Shown piece by piece: positions 55,680 through 62,623 of a stretch of 64,000 nt of DNA. The notes under the pieces are model-generated. The model had not been told where the DNA came from. It saw nothing but the letters and a program-made list of their open reading frames with translations, and did no database searches. Origin of the DNA: Myxococcota bacterium (GTDB lineage: Bacteria; Myxococcota_A; UBA9160; UBA6930); NCBI GenBank assembly GCA_028277885.1, contig JANQFK010000015.1:1-64000 (forward strand), in the 5' to 3' direction. How positions within the stretch are numbered: position 1 is the stretch's first letter; the number at the start of each line of letters is the position of its first letter. The position numbers were made by a program, and so were the translations under genes.

Positions 55680-56557
55680 CGAAGCGAGATGGTGCCGTTC
55701 GATGCGCGCAGGCGGATGGGCGAGCCGCCGCGTCCCAGGGTGCCCTTCAGGCGCCCGCTGCGCTGGGAGCCGTCGAAGTGGCGGCTCGTGCGGATCACGC
55801 CGTTGTCGACGCGCACGTCCACGTCGCCGTCCACCTCGTCGGGGAGCTCGAGCACGATGCGCCCGTTGCTGGTGGCCAGCACCGCTCCCTCCTTGCCGAG
55901 CTCGAGCACCTCGCAGTGGATCGTGCCGTTCGAGGTGTGGGCGTCCACGGACCCGCGGTGGCCGTCGATCTCGATCTTGCCGTTGCTCGAGCGCGCCACC
56001 ATGCGGCCGCAGGTGTCGTTGGAGCTGACCTTGGCGTTCGAGGTGGCGATGTCCACGTCGCCGGTCACGTTCTCGACCCGCACCGCGCCGTTGCTCGAGC
56101 GGGCTCGCAGGGCCGCGCACATGCCGCTCACGCAGATGCGCCCGTTGGCGGCGACCACGCTCACCTTCAGGTCCCGGGGCACGCGCACCTCGAGGTCGAC
56201 GCGTCCGCGGCGGTTCCAGCTGCGGGGCACGTCGAGCTCCACCAGCAGGTGGTCCGCCTCGTCGCGGCTCACCACGCGGATCTGGTCCACCAGGCTGCGC
56301 GCCTGGTCCTCGGACTCGGCGCGGGCGATCTTGTTGAGGTCGATCTCGATGTCGTCGCGGTCCTCGCCGACCACCTTGGTGCGGCCGTTGGCGTTGTCGA
56401 TCTTGAGGGCGCCGCTCGGCGGGGTGGGGAGGCGCAGCGTGTCCTCGCCCTCGGCGCGCTCGCTCCAGGGGATGCCCGAGAGCAGGGAGCGCAGGAAGCT
56501 GCCGATGCCGCCGCCGCTGCCCGCGTGCCCGCACTCGTCGCGCTCGAAGTCACCCAT
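55676..56557 (-). CDS. DUF4097-type beta-helical repeat protein
   Basis: 293 residues. From about residue 45 the protein is a chain of short strands with a recurring SSNG/TSNG pattern: ANGRICVSG, RSSNGAVRVENVTGDVDIATSNAK, RSSNGKIEIDGHRGSVDAHTSNGTI, ATSNGRIVLELPDEVDGDVD and LRASNGTISLR. That is the DUF4097 beta-solenoid pattern. There is no signal peptide, so it seems cytoplasmic, unlike many relatives that are membrane-anchored. It overlaps the Sir2 stop by 8 bases and the M20 start by 4. Function unknown. Confidence 0.85.
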   Translation of the reverse strand: MGDFERDECGHAGSGGGIGSFLRSLLSGIPWSERAEGEDTLRLPTPPSGALKIDNANGRTKVVGEDRDDIEIDLNKIARAESEDQARSLVDQIRVVSRDEADHLLVELDVPRSWNRRGRVDLEVRVPRDLKVSVVAANGRICVSGMCAALRARSSNGAVRVENVTGDVDIATSNAKVSSNDTCGRMVARSSNGKIEIDGHRGSVDAHTSNGTIHCEVLELGKEGAVLATSNGRIVLELPDEVDGDVDVRVDNGVIRTSRHFDGSQRSGRLKGTLGRGGSPIRLRASNGTISLR

Positions 56558-57377
56558 GGGCTCGCTCCGGGCGCGCGTCGATCCGCTCCCGCAGCCGGCT
56601 CGCCACCGCGCCCGCGGGGCCGCGCAGGGAGAGGGTGGCGACGGGAGTGAGATCGCTCTCGAAGGGGTTCACCTCGATCAGGTCGCCGCCCCGGGCCGCC
56701 ACCTCGAGGGGAAAGGCCGCCGCCGGGTAGACGGTGGCGGAGGTGCCGACCACGAGCATGCAGTCCGCCCGGGCCGCCTGCTCGGTGCAGCCCGCCAGGA
56801 CGTCCTCGGGGATGGGCTCGCCGAACTGCACCGTGTCCCCCTTTACCAGACCGCCGCACTGGGGACAGTGCGGCGGCAGGGAGTCGGGGTCGATGGCGAC
56901 GCTCTCGGGGGCGAAGCGGCCGGTGCAGTCGACGCAGCGCAGCAGCTTCGCGTTGCCGTGGATCTCGAGCAGGCGGCGGCTGCCGGCCTGCCGGTGCAGG
57001 TCGTCGATGTTCTGGGTGATGACCGCGGCGACGTGCCCCGCCTGCTCGAGGGCGGCCAGGGCCTCGTGGCCGGCGTTGGGCTTCGCCCGCTCGAGGGTCT
57101 GCTTCAGCCCCCGGGCCCAGGGCTCCGTGGGCTCGAGGCGCTCGCGCCAGGCCTCGGCCGGGTCGCGCAGGAAGCGCTGGTAGCCGTCGAGGGGCGGCTC
57201 GCCGTACTTCTCCCACAGGCCGCCGGGCCCCCGGAAGGGCGGGATGCCGCTCTCCACCGAGAGCCCCGCCCCGGTGAGGGCCACCACGTGGCGCGCCGAG
57301 GCGATCCGCTCCGCGGCCTCCTCGATCGCGCTGTCGAGGGCCGCGTCCACGGCGAAGCTCTGGACCGCCGCGCCCAT
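56550..57377 (-). CDS. cobB: Sir2-family NAD-dependent protein deacylase
   Basis: 275 residues. It removes acetyl or other acyl groups from lysines using NAD. Landmarks are VVALTGAGLSVESGIPPFRG, the TQNIDDLHRQAG motif, the catalytic EIHGNA histidine, two CxxC zinc pairs (RCVDCTG and HCPQCGG), VQFGEPIPEDV and VVGTSATVYPAA. It lies between the rhomboid and DUF4097 genes and overlaps the latter by 8 bases. Sirtuins also occur in defence systems, but this one has the layout of an ordinary CobB. Confidence 0.95.
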   Translation of the reverse strand: MGAAVQSFAVDAALDSAIEEAAERIASARHVVALTGAGLSVESGIPPFRGPGGLWEKYGEPPLDGYQRFLRDPAEAWRERLEPTEPWARGLKQTLERAKPNAGHEALAALEQAGHVAAVITQNIDDLHRQAGSRRLLEIHGNAKLLRCVDCTGRFAPESVAIDPDSLPPHCPQCGGLVKGDTVQFGEPIPEDVLAGCTEQAARADCMLVVGTSATVYPAAAFPLEVAARGGDLIEVNPFESDLTPVATLSLRGPAGAVASRLRERIDARPERAHG

Positions 57378-57380
57378 GGG

Positions 57381-58178
57381 CTAGTGGACCGTCCAGTCGT
57401 CGTCGTTGCTCCGACGCCAGCGGTCCTGCTCGTCCATGCGCACGGCCCGCAGCTTCCGGCGCATGCGCCAGCGCCGCCAGCGGAGCTTGAGCGGGCCCAG
57501 GGAGGGGATCAGGGACTGCCCGGACATGCGCCGGAACAGGATCCAGCCCGCGGCGACGCCGCCGAGGTGGCCGACGTGGCTGATGTTCGCGGCGCTCGGC
57601 GAGAGGAACTCGATCGCCAGGATGAAGGGGATGAAGTAGATGGCCTTCATCGGGATCGGCGGGAAGAGCAGCATGATGGTGCGGTTGGGCCAGGTGAGCG
57701 AGTAGGCGAGCAGCACGCCGAACACCGCGCCCGAGGCGCCCAGGGTCGGGTAGTAGAAGCTCGAGGAGGCGCCGCCGAAGAGCACCGGGATGCCGGGCCA
57801 GGTCACGATGATGAGGCCGGCGCCGAGGCCCGCAGCCAGGTAGAAGCGCAGGAAGCGCCGCTCGCCCCACACCGCGGCCAGGGGCGAGCCGAACATCCAC
57901 AGCGCCAGCATGTTGAAGCCGATGTGCATCAGGTCGGCGTGGAGGAACATGTAGGTGAAGGGCTGCCACAGGGTGCCCTGGGTCCAGAACTGCTCGGGCC
58001 AGGCGGCGCACCAGCGGGTCAGGCTGTCGAACGGGCGGGGGATGCCGACGGGGCCGGTGGGCACTCCCACCACCGGGGCCAGCCGCTGCATCACGAAGAC
58101 CGCCACGTTGACGATCATGATCTGCTTGATCACGTTCGGCGTGACGGGGGGCCCGAAGCGGACCTGCTGGTTGTACAA
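57381..58178 (-). CDS. Rhomboid-family intramembrane serine protease
   Basis: 265 residues with about six membrane helices. The catalytic Ser lies in TLGASGAVFGVLLAY and the His in ISHVGHLGGVAAGW; WQPFTYMFLHADLMHIGFNMLALWMFG holds the conserved His and Asn of the oxyanion region. A basic cytoplasmic tail (LRWRRWRMRRKLRAVRMDEQ) ends the protein. TTG 58178 is used because no ATG precedes the first helix. It is first of a four-gene set with Sir2, DUF4097 and M20; the spacing to Sir2 is 3 bases. Confidence 0.93.
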   Translation of the reverse strand: MYNQQVRFGPPVTPNVIKQIMIVNVAVFVMQRLAPVVGVPTGPVGIPRPFDSLTRWCAAWPEQFWTQGTLWQPFTYMFLHADLMHIGFNMLALWMFGSPLAAVWGERRFLRFYLAAGLGAGLIIVTWPGIPVLFGGASSSFYYPTLGASGAVFGVLLAYSLTWPNRTIMLLFPPIPMKAIYFIPFILAIEFLSPSAANISHVGHLGGVAAGWILFRRMSGQSLIPSLGPLKLRWRRWRMRRKLRAVRMDEQDRWRRSNDDDWTVH

Positions 58179-58317
58179 CGCGCTCTAGCCTCCTGCCGAC
58201 TCCCGGTGAGCGGGCGGGACCCCCGGGTCGCGGGGGCGGATCTCCTCACTCCAACGGGCTGGCGGGACGGGCGCGAGCCCCGCAGCGAGTCAAGCCTAGG
58301 AGCGGCTCACGGCGTCG

Positions 58318-59253
58318 TCAACGAGACGCCATACGACGCAGTGCCTGACGCACCGCGTCAAGGTCGAGCCCGGACAGGTCCAGGACCGGAAGGTCCAGGT
58401 GCAGCTCCTCGCGCCACGCCGCGAGGCGCTCGGTGCACGCCGCGGGCTCGCCGGCCAGCATCGCGTCGCCGATCCGCTCGTCCGGAACGTCGGCGAACCA
58501 GGGGTTCAGGCTCCGGTACTCGCGGGCCAGTGCCGGATCGCCGGGGTCGCGGCCGGGCCGCGCGAAGATCCACTGGCTGCGCTCGATCGCGTCCGGGTCG
58601 CGGCCCCGGGCGCGGCACGCCGCGGCCAGATGCTCGGCGGCGGCGCCGACGCGCTCGGCGAAGGGCGGCAGGTTCACGTCCCAGCGGTCGGCGTGGGTCG
58701 CCGCCACCTCGAGGAGCCGCGGACCCCGGGCCGCCACGGTGATGGGGAGCCCGCCCCCGGCCGGCGTGGGTCGCACCCGCGCCTCGTCGAGGCAGACGAA
58801 GCGTCCCGCGCAGGTGACCGTCTCGCCGCGCCACAGCGCGCGCACGGCCGCCAGGGTCTCGTCCAGCCAGGCCACGCGGTCGGCCGCGGGGGGGAAGGGC
58901 AGGCCGAAGCGGCGGTCCGCGGGCTGGCCGCCCACGGAGCACACGAAGCGCAGCCGGCCCGGGGTGATGCGGTCGAGGGTGGCCGCCGCCTGGGCGAGCT
59001 TGGCGGCGTTCCAGTGGTGGACGAGGCGGATCGAGCCGATCTCGATGCGCTCGGTGCGGGCGAGCAGCGCGGCGGTGAGGGTCCAGCCGTCGAGCACGTC
59101 GCCCTCGCCGCGGCTGCGGATCTGGGAGACGTCGCCGTCCACGAAGGCGGCCGCGTAGCCGAGATCCTCGGCCAGACGCACGGCCTCGAGCAGGTCCTCG
59201 TAGGGCAGGCCGTGCCAGCCGAGCGCGATGCCGAGCGGGGCGGGCGGGCTCAC
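58318..59253 (-). CDS. LLM-class flavin/F420-dependent oxidoreductase
   Basis: 311 residues. The luciferase-like fold is clear: LGIALGWHGLPYEDLLEAVR, LAEDLGYAAAFV, LTAALLARTERIEIGSI, TLDRITPGRLRFVCSVG, RVRPTPAGGGLPITVAARGP, and a closing VPDERIGDAMLAGEPAACTE. Many members in actinobacteria and deltaproteobacteria use F420, others FMN, and this one cannot be told apart by eye. GTG 59253 overlaps the stop of the NUDIX gene (GTGA). Last gene of the nth-NUDIX-LLM set. Confidence 0.9.
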   Translation of the reverse strand: MSPPAPLGIALGWHGLPYEDLLEAVRLAEDLGYAAAFVDGDVSQIRSRGEGDVLDGWTLTAALLARTERIEIGSIRLVHHWNAAKLAQAAATLDRITPGRLRFVCSVGGQPADRRFGLPFPPAADRVAWLDETLAAVRALWRGETVTCAGRFVCLDEARVRPTPAGGGLPITVAARGPRLLEVAATHADRWDVNLPPFAERVGAAAEHLAAACRARGRDPDAIERSQWIFARPGRDPGDPALAREYRSLNPWFADVPDERIGDAMLAGEPAACTERLAAWREELHLDLPVLDLSGLDLDAVRQALRRMASR

Positions 59254-59768
59254 CGCAGCGCGCCGCACCGGCGCGCGGCGTGCACCAGGGCCAGCGCGCT
59301 CTTGGCGTCGCACAGCTCGCCGCGCCAGACCAGGTCGAGGGCCTCGGCGAGCCCCATCTCCACCACCTCGATCACCTCGTCCTCCTCGAGGCGCTGGGGG
59401 CAGGGCTCGAGGTCGTAGGCGGCGAACAGGTGGATCACCTCGTCGGTGAAGCCCGGGGTGGTCCAGATCCAGCCGAGCTTCTCGAGCCGGCCGGCGCGGC
59501 GCCCGACCTCCTCCTCGAGCTCCTTGGCGGCGCACACCTCGGGGGTGTCGCCGTCGAGCTTGCCGGCGGGCACCTCCCAGATGGTGCCGCCCGCGGCGTG
59601 GCGGAACTGGCGGATCAGCAGCACGCGGTCCGGCGCCGCGAAGGGCACCACCGCCGAGGCGCCGGGGTGGCGCACCACGTCGAGCTCGACGCTGTGGCCG
59701 CCGGGGAGCTCCGCCTGCTCCACCCACAGCGAGATGGAGCGGCCACGATGGACCTCACGGCGCTTCAC
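59250..59768 (-). CDS. NUDIX hydrolase (ADP-ribose pyrophosphatase-like) with variant Nudix box
   Basis: 172 residues. The ADPRase setting is clear: VELDVVRHPGASAVVPFAAP, LIRQFRHAAGGTIWEVPAGK, then the Nudix helix CAAKELEEEVGRR and WTTPGFTDEVIHLFAAYDL. Compared with the consensus, the box is one residue short, its first Glu is replaced by Asp and the REU Arg by Lys (GKLDGDTPEVCAAKELEEEV); the EExxE metal ligands remain. GTG 59768 overlaps the nth stop; the gene is coupled on both sides. A second NUDIX gene at 38.4 kb has a canonical box. Confidence 0.9.
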   Translation of the reverse strand: MKRREVHRGRSISLWVEQAELPGGHSVELDVVRHPGASAVVPFAAPDRVLLIRQFRHAAGGTIWEVPAGKLDGDTPEVCAAKELEEEVGRRAGRLEKLGWIWTTPGFTDEVIHLFAAYDLEPCPQRLEEDEVIEVVEMGLAEALDLVWRGELCDAKSALALVHAARRCGALR

Positions 59769-60418
59769 GCCGCCCTGCGCGCCTCGGGGCAGTGGGGGGC
59801 GAGGGGGCACTCGCCGCACCGCGGCTTGCGGCTGTGGCAGAGCGCGCGGCCGTGCAGGATCAGGCGGCTGCTGGCGTCGGTCCAGGCCCGGCGCGGCAGC
59901 AGCGCCATCAGGTCCTGCTCGATCTTCACCGGGTCCTCGCTGCGCGTGAGGCCGAGCCGGCCGCTGACCCGCTTCACGTGGGTGTCGACCACGACGCCCG
60001 GCACCCCGAAGGCGTGGCCCAGCACCACGTTGGCGGTCTTGCGCGCCACGCCCCGCAGCGTGACCAGGTCCTCGAGGCTCCCGGGCACCTCGCTGCCGAA
60101 GCGCTCCACCAGGCCGCGTGCGGCGGCCTGGATCGAGCGGGCCTTCTGGCGGTAGAAGCCCGTGGGCCGCACCAGGCGCTCGATCTCCTCGAGGGGAGCG
60201 CCCGCCAGGGCCTCGGCGTCGCCGTACTTGGCGAAGAGCTCGAGGGTCACCTCGTTCACCTTCGCGTCGGTGCACTGGGCCGAGAGGATCGTGGCCACCA
60301 GCAGCTCGAAGGCGTTGCGGAAGCGCAGCGCGGTCCCCGCCTCGGGGTAGGCGCGCGCCAGCCCTCGCAGGATCTTCGCGGCGCGCGCCTTGCGGGCCTC
60401 GGCGCTCTCCCTCGGCAT
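59765..60418 (-). CDS. nth: Endonuclease III
   Basis: 217 residues. It removes oxidised pyrimidines and nicks the DNA. Landmarks are ELLVATILSAQCTDAKVNEV, the helix-hairpin-helix LRGVARKTANVVL with catalytic Lys (the usual GxG reads GVA here), VDTHVKRVSGRLGL with catalytic Asp, and the iron-sulfur loop CHSRKPRCGECPLAPHC. A TACAGT box lies 6 bases before ATG 60418, with no SD. First gene of a coupled set with the NUDIX and LLM genes. Divergent from the alpha/beta hydrolase. Confidence 0.97.
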   Translation of the reverse strand: MPRESAEARKARAAKILRGLARAYPEAGTALRFRNAFELLVATILSAQCTDAKVNEVTLELFAKYGDAEALAGAPLEEIERLVRPTGFYRQKARSIQAAARGLVERFGSEVPGSLEDLVTLRGVARKTANVVLGHAFGVPGVVVDTHVKRVSGRLGLTRSEDPVKIEQDLMALLPRRAWTDASSRLILHGRALCHSRKPRCGECPLAPHCPEARRAA

Positions 60419-60424
60419 GCGGCG

Positions 60425-60430
60425 ACTGTA
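60425..60430 (-). promoter_or_regulatory. -10-like hexamer TACAGT, leaderless spacing
   Basis: On the minus strand CCTACAGT ends 6 bases before ATG 60418 of nth. Confidence 0.5.
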
Positions 60431-60444
60431 GGCGAGCGGTGGCT

Positions 60445-60450
60445 TATCCT
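60445..60450 (+). promoter_or_regulatory. -10-like hexamer TATCCT
   Basis: CTTATCCT lies 43 bases before ATG 60494, whose SD is GGGGGAGAG. It faces away from the nth promoter 15 bases off. Confidence 0.4.
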
Positions 60451-60493
60451 GCACGCGCCTCGGCTGCCGCGAGGGCGAGGAGGGGGAGAGCGG

Positions 60494-61159
60494 ATGGTGC
60501 GGCGTCTCGACGAGCGCATGGTGACGATCGACGCGCCGGAGCTGGGCGGCGCCCTCGAGGGCGTCTACGTGCCCGCCCGGGACGCCGCGCACCAGGTGGA
60601 CGACACCGCGGGAGGGGCCGTGGTGGCGGCTCCCCATCCGCTCTACGGCGGCGCCATGGACTCGCCGGTGGTGAACGAGCTCGCCCACGCCTGCGCGCAG
60701 TCCGGCTTCTCGGCGCTGCGCTTCAACTGGCGCGGCGTCGGCGCGAGCCACGGGACGGCGAGCGGCGAGGCCGCCGACGCCGATGCCGACTACCGCGCCG
60801 CCCTGGCCCAGCTCGCCGAGACCGTGAGCGGGCCGCTGGTCGCCTGCGGCTACTCGTTCGGCGCTGCCGCGGCGCTGCGGGCCGCCCGGAGCGAGGCCGA
60901 CGGCAAGCGCATCGAGCGGCTCGTGCTGGTTGCCCCGCCCCCCGCGCTGCTGCCGCCGGACCCCTTCGCCGGCCTGGGCCGCCCGCTGCTGGTGCTGGTC
61001 GGCGCCGACGACCGGCTCGCTCCGCCCGAGGAGCTCGAGCCCCGGGTGCGCGACGCCGTCGGCGCGCGCCTCGAGGTGATCCCCCGGGCCGACCACTTCT
61101 TCGCGGCCGGCCTGGCCGACGTGGGGCGCCTCGCCGCCGACTGGCTCGGCCGCGGCTAG
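60494..61159 (+). CDS. Alpha/beta hydrolase (dienelactone hydrolase-like, small)
   Basis: 221 residues. The pattern VVAAPHPLYGGAMDSPVVNELAHAC, ALRFNWRGVGASHG, the nucleophile CGYSFGAAAAL, VLVGADDRLAPP and a closing His in RADHFFAAG matches the small hydrolases formerly called YheT/'alpha/beta hydrolase family 5'-like or dienelactone hydrolase-like. Serine, Asp and His of the triad are all in place. No signal peptide. Its stop lies within a terminator hairpin shared with the convergent kinase gene. Substrate unknown. Confidence 0.9.
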   Translation: MVRRLDERMVTIDAPELGGALEGVYVPARDAAHQVDDTAGGAVVAAPHPLYGGAMDSPVVNELAHACAQSGFSALRFNWRGVGASHGTASGEAADADADYRAALAQLAETVSGPLVACGYSFGAAAALRAARSEADGKRIERLVLVAPPPALLPPDPFAGLGRPLLVLVGADDRLAPPEELEPRVRDAVGARLEVIPRADHFFAAGLADVGRLAADWLGRG

Positions 61160-61190
61160 GAGGCCGACCGATCCTGGGTCGGCCTCCTAG
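61156..61190. terminator. Hairpin spanning both stop codons of convergent genes
   Basis: CTAGGAGGCCGACC, loop GATCCTG, GGTCGGCCTCCTAG: a perfect 14-bp stem. The plus-strand TAG (61157-61159) and the minus-strand stop (61187-61189) are both in the arms, so the hairpin can terminate either transcript. Confidence 0.75.
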
Positions 61191-62623
61191 CCGGCCCGCG
61201 CCGCCACGGGCAGGCGCAGGACGAAGCGCGCGCCGCCGCCGGGGGCGTCCTCCACGGTGAGGTCGCCGCGCGCCTCGTCGGCGATGCGGCGCGAGATCGC
61301 CAGGCCGAGACCGCCCGGGCGCCCGGGCTTGCCCGAGAAGAACGGCTGGAAGACGCGCTCGTGGTCCGCGGCCGCGACGCCCGGCCCCGAGTCCTCCACG
61401 GCCAGCTCGACGGCGCCGGAGCGGTGGCTCGCGGCGATGTGGACCGCCCCGCCCTCGGGGCTCGCGTCGATGGCGTTCAGCACCAGGTTCAGCAGCACCT
61501 GGCGCAGCGCGTCGGGGGAGACGGCGACCGCCGGCGTGCCCTCGGTCCCCTCGCCGCACTCGATGCGCACGGCGACGCCGCGCTCGGCGGCGCGATGGGC
61601 CACGAGCTGGGCGACGGACTCCGCGCTGGGCCCGACCTCGGCCTCGGCGGAGTCGTCGGCCCCGGGGCGCGCGTGGTGCAGCACCAGATCGAGGAGCCGC
61701 TCCACCCGGCGCAGCTCCTCGGCGGCGAGGCCCAGGAACCCCTTCTGGAACTCGGGCTCGTGGCCGCGCTCGGGGAGCAGCTGGAGGAAGGTCTTCACCG
61801 AGACCAGCGGGTTGCGGATCTCGTGGACGATCTCGGCGACCAGCCCGCCCAGCGCGGCGAGGCGATCCAGCCGGCGCACCTCGGCGTCGAGCCGCGCCAG
61901 GCGCTCCGCGGCGGCGGCCGCCGCGATGGGGGCGGCGAGTCGCTCGGCGGCGGCGGCGAGGGCGGCCAGCACGCGGGGGCGCACCGAGCCGGGCGCCAGG
62001 GCGCCGCCGCCGGCGAGCACCACCCACGCGGTGCCGCCTGCAAGGCCCGGCACCGCCGCGGCCGCGGCCACGCCGTGACGCTCGGCGATCGCCTCGGCGA
62101 GGCCGCCCAGGTCCACGGCACCGGAGTGGTCGGCGAGGCTCGCCAGCTCCGCAGCCGTGGGAGCCGAGAGCGTGCCCGCGCCCAGGAAGGCGGCGCGCAC
62201 CGCCGGCACCGCGTGGTCGACCGGGCTTGCGCCTTCCCGGGTCGCCGGGCTTGCGCCCTTCCGGCTGACCGGGCTGTCGCCCTGTCGGCTCACCGGGCTG
62301 TCGCCCTCTCGGCTGACCAGGCTGTCGCCCTTCCGGCTTACCGGGCTGTCGCCCTGTCGGATCGACGCGCTTCCGCCGGCCGGCACTTCGGGGCTTGCGC
62401 CCTCCCCGAGCGCCGGGCTCGCGCCCTCCGGGATCTCCGGGCCTGCGCCTTCCCAGACCAGCACGCGCTCGGCGCCGGTCTCGGCGGCGAGGCGCCGGGT
62501 GGCGCGGGCCAGCAGGGCCTGGAGGTCCTCGCCGGCGGGGGCGCGCTCGGGCGGCTCCGGGGGCGAGGCGTCGCGCTCGAGAGCCGCGCGGGCGTCCGCC
62601 GCGCCGCGGCCGCCCGGCTCCAC
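61187..62623 (-). CDS. Sensor histidine kinase with a tandem-repeat insertion
   Basis: 478 residues from GTG 62623, directly after the penicillin-binding protein stop. The N-terminal part is GAF-like but interrupted at residues ~65-135 by eight-residue repeats (GDSPVSRK, GDSLVSRE, GDSPVSRQ and so on). Residues ~260 onward are the kinase: His267 in EIVHEIRNPLVSVKTFLQLL, the N-box LLNLVLNAIDAS, VEDSGPGV and GGLGLAISRRI. There is no membrane helix, so it is cytoplasmic. No response regulator is adjacent. It phosphorylates itself and a partner in response to an unknown cue. Confidence 0.88.
   Translation of the reverse strand: MEPGGRGAADARAALERDASPPEPPERAPAGEDLQALLARATRRLAAETGAERVLVWEGAGPEIPEGASPALGEGASPEVPAGGSASIRQGDSPVSRKGDSLVSREGDSPVSRQGDSPVSRKGASPATREGASPVDHAVPAVRAAFLGAGTLSAPTAAELASLADHSGAVDLGGLAEAIAERHGVAAAAAVPGLAGGTAWVVLAGGGALAPGSVRPRVLAALAAAAERLAAPIAAAAAAERLARLDAEVRRLDRLAALGGLVAEIVHEIRNPLVSVKTFLQLLPERGHEPEFQKGFLGLAAEELRRVERLLDLVLHHARPGADDSAEAEVGPSAESVAQLVAHRAAERGVAVRIECGEGTEGTPAVAVSPDALRQVLLNLVLNAIDASPEGGAVHIAASHRSGAVELAVEDSGPGVAAADHERVFQPFFSGKPGRPGGLGLAISRRIADEARGDLTVEDAPGGGARFVLRLPVAARAG
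62219..62353 (-). repeat. 24-bp tandem repeat inside the histidine kinase gene
   Basis: On the minus strand five full units encode GDSPVSRK, GDSLVSRE, GDSPVSRQ, GDSPVSRK and GASPATRE, then a partial GASPV. Related, more diverged units (EGASPALG and similar) extend to about 62431. Units are conserved at DNA level and in frame. Confidence 0.85.

Noticed and set aside
56550..57377. Sir2 as part of an anti-phage system
   Set aside because: Single-domain CobB layout, with no SIR2-Argonaute, ATPase or TIR partner nearby.
62217..62450. Possible CRISPR-like repeat array
   Set aside because: Units are contiguous 24-mers in a protein-coding frame without spacers.
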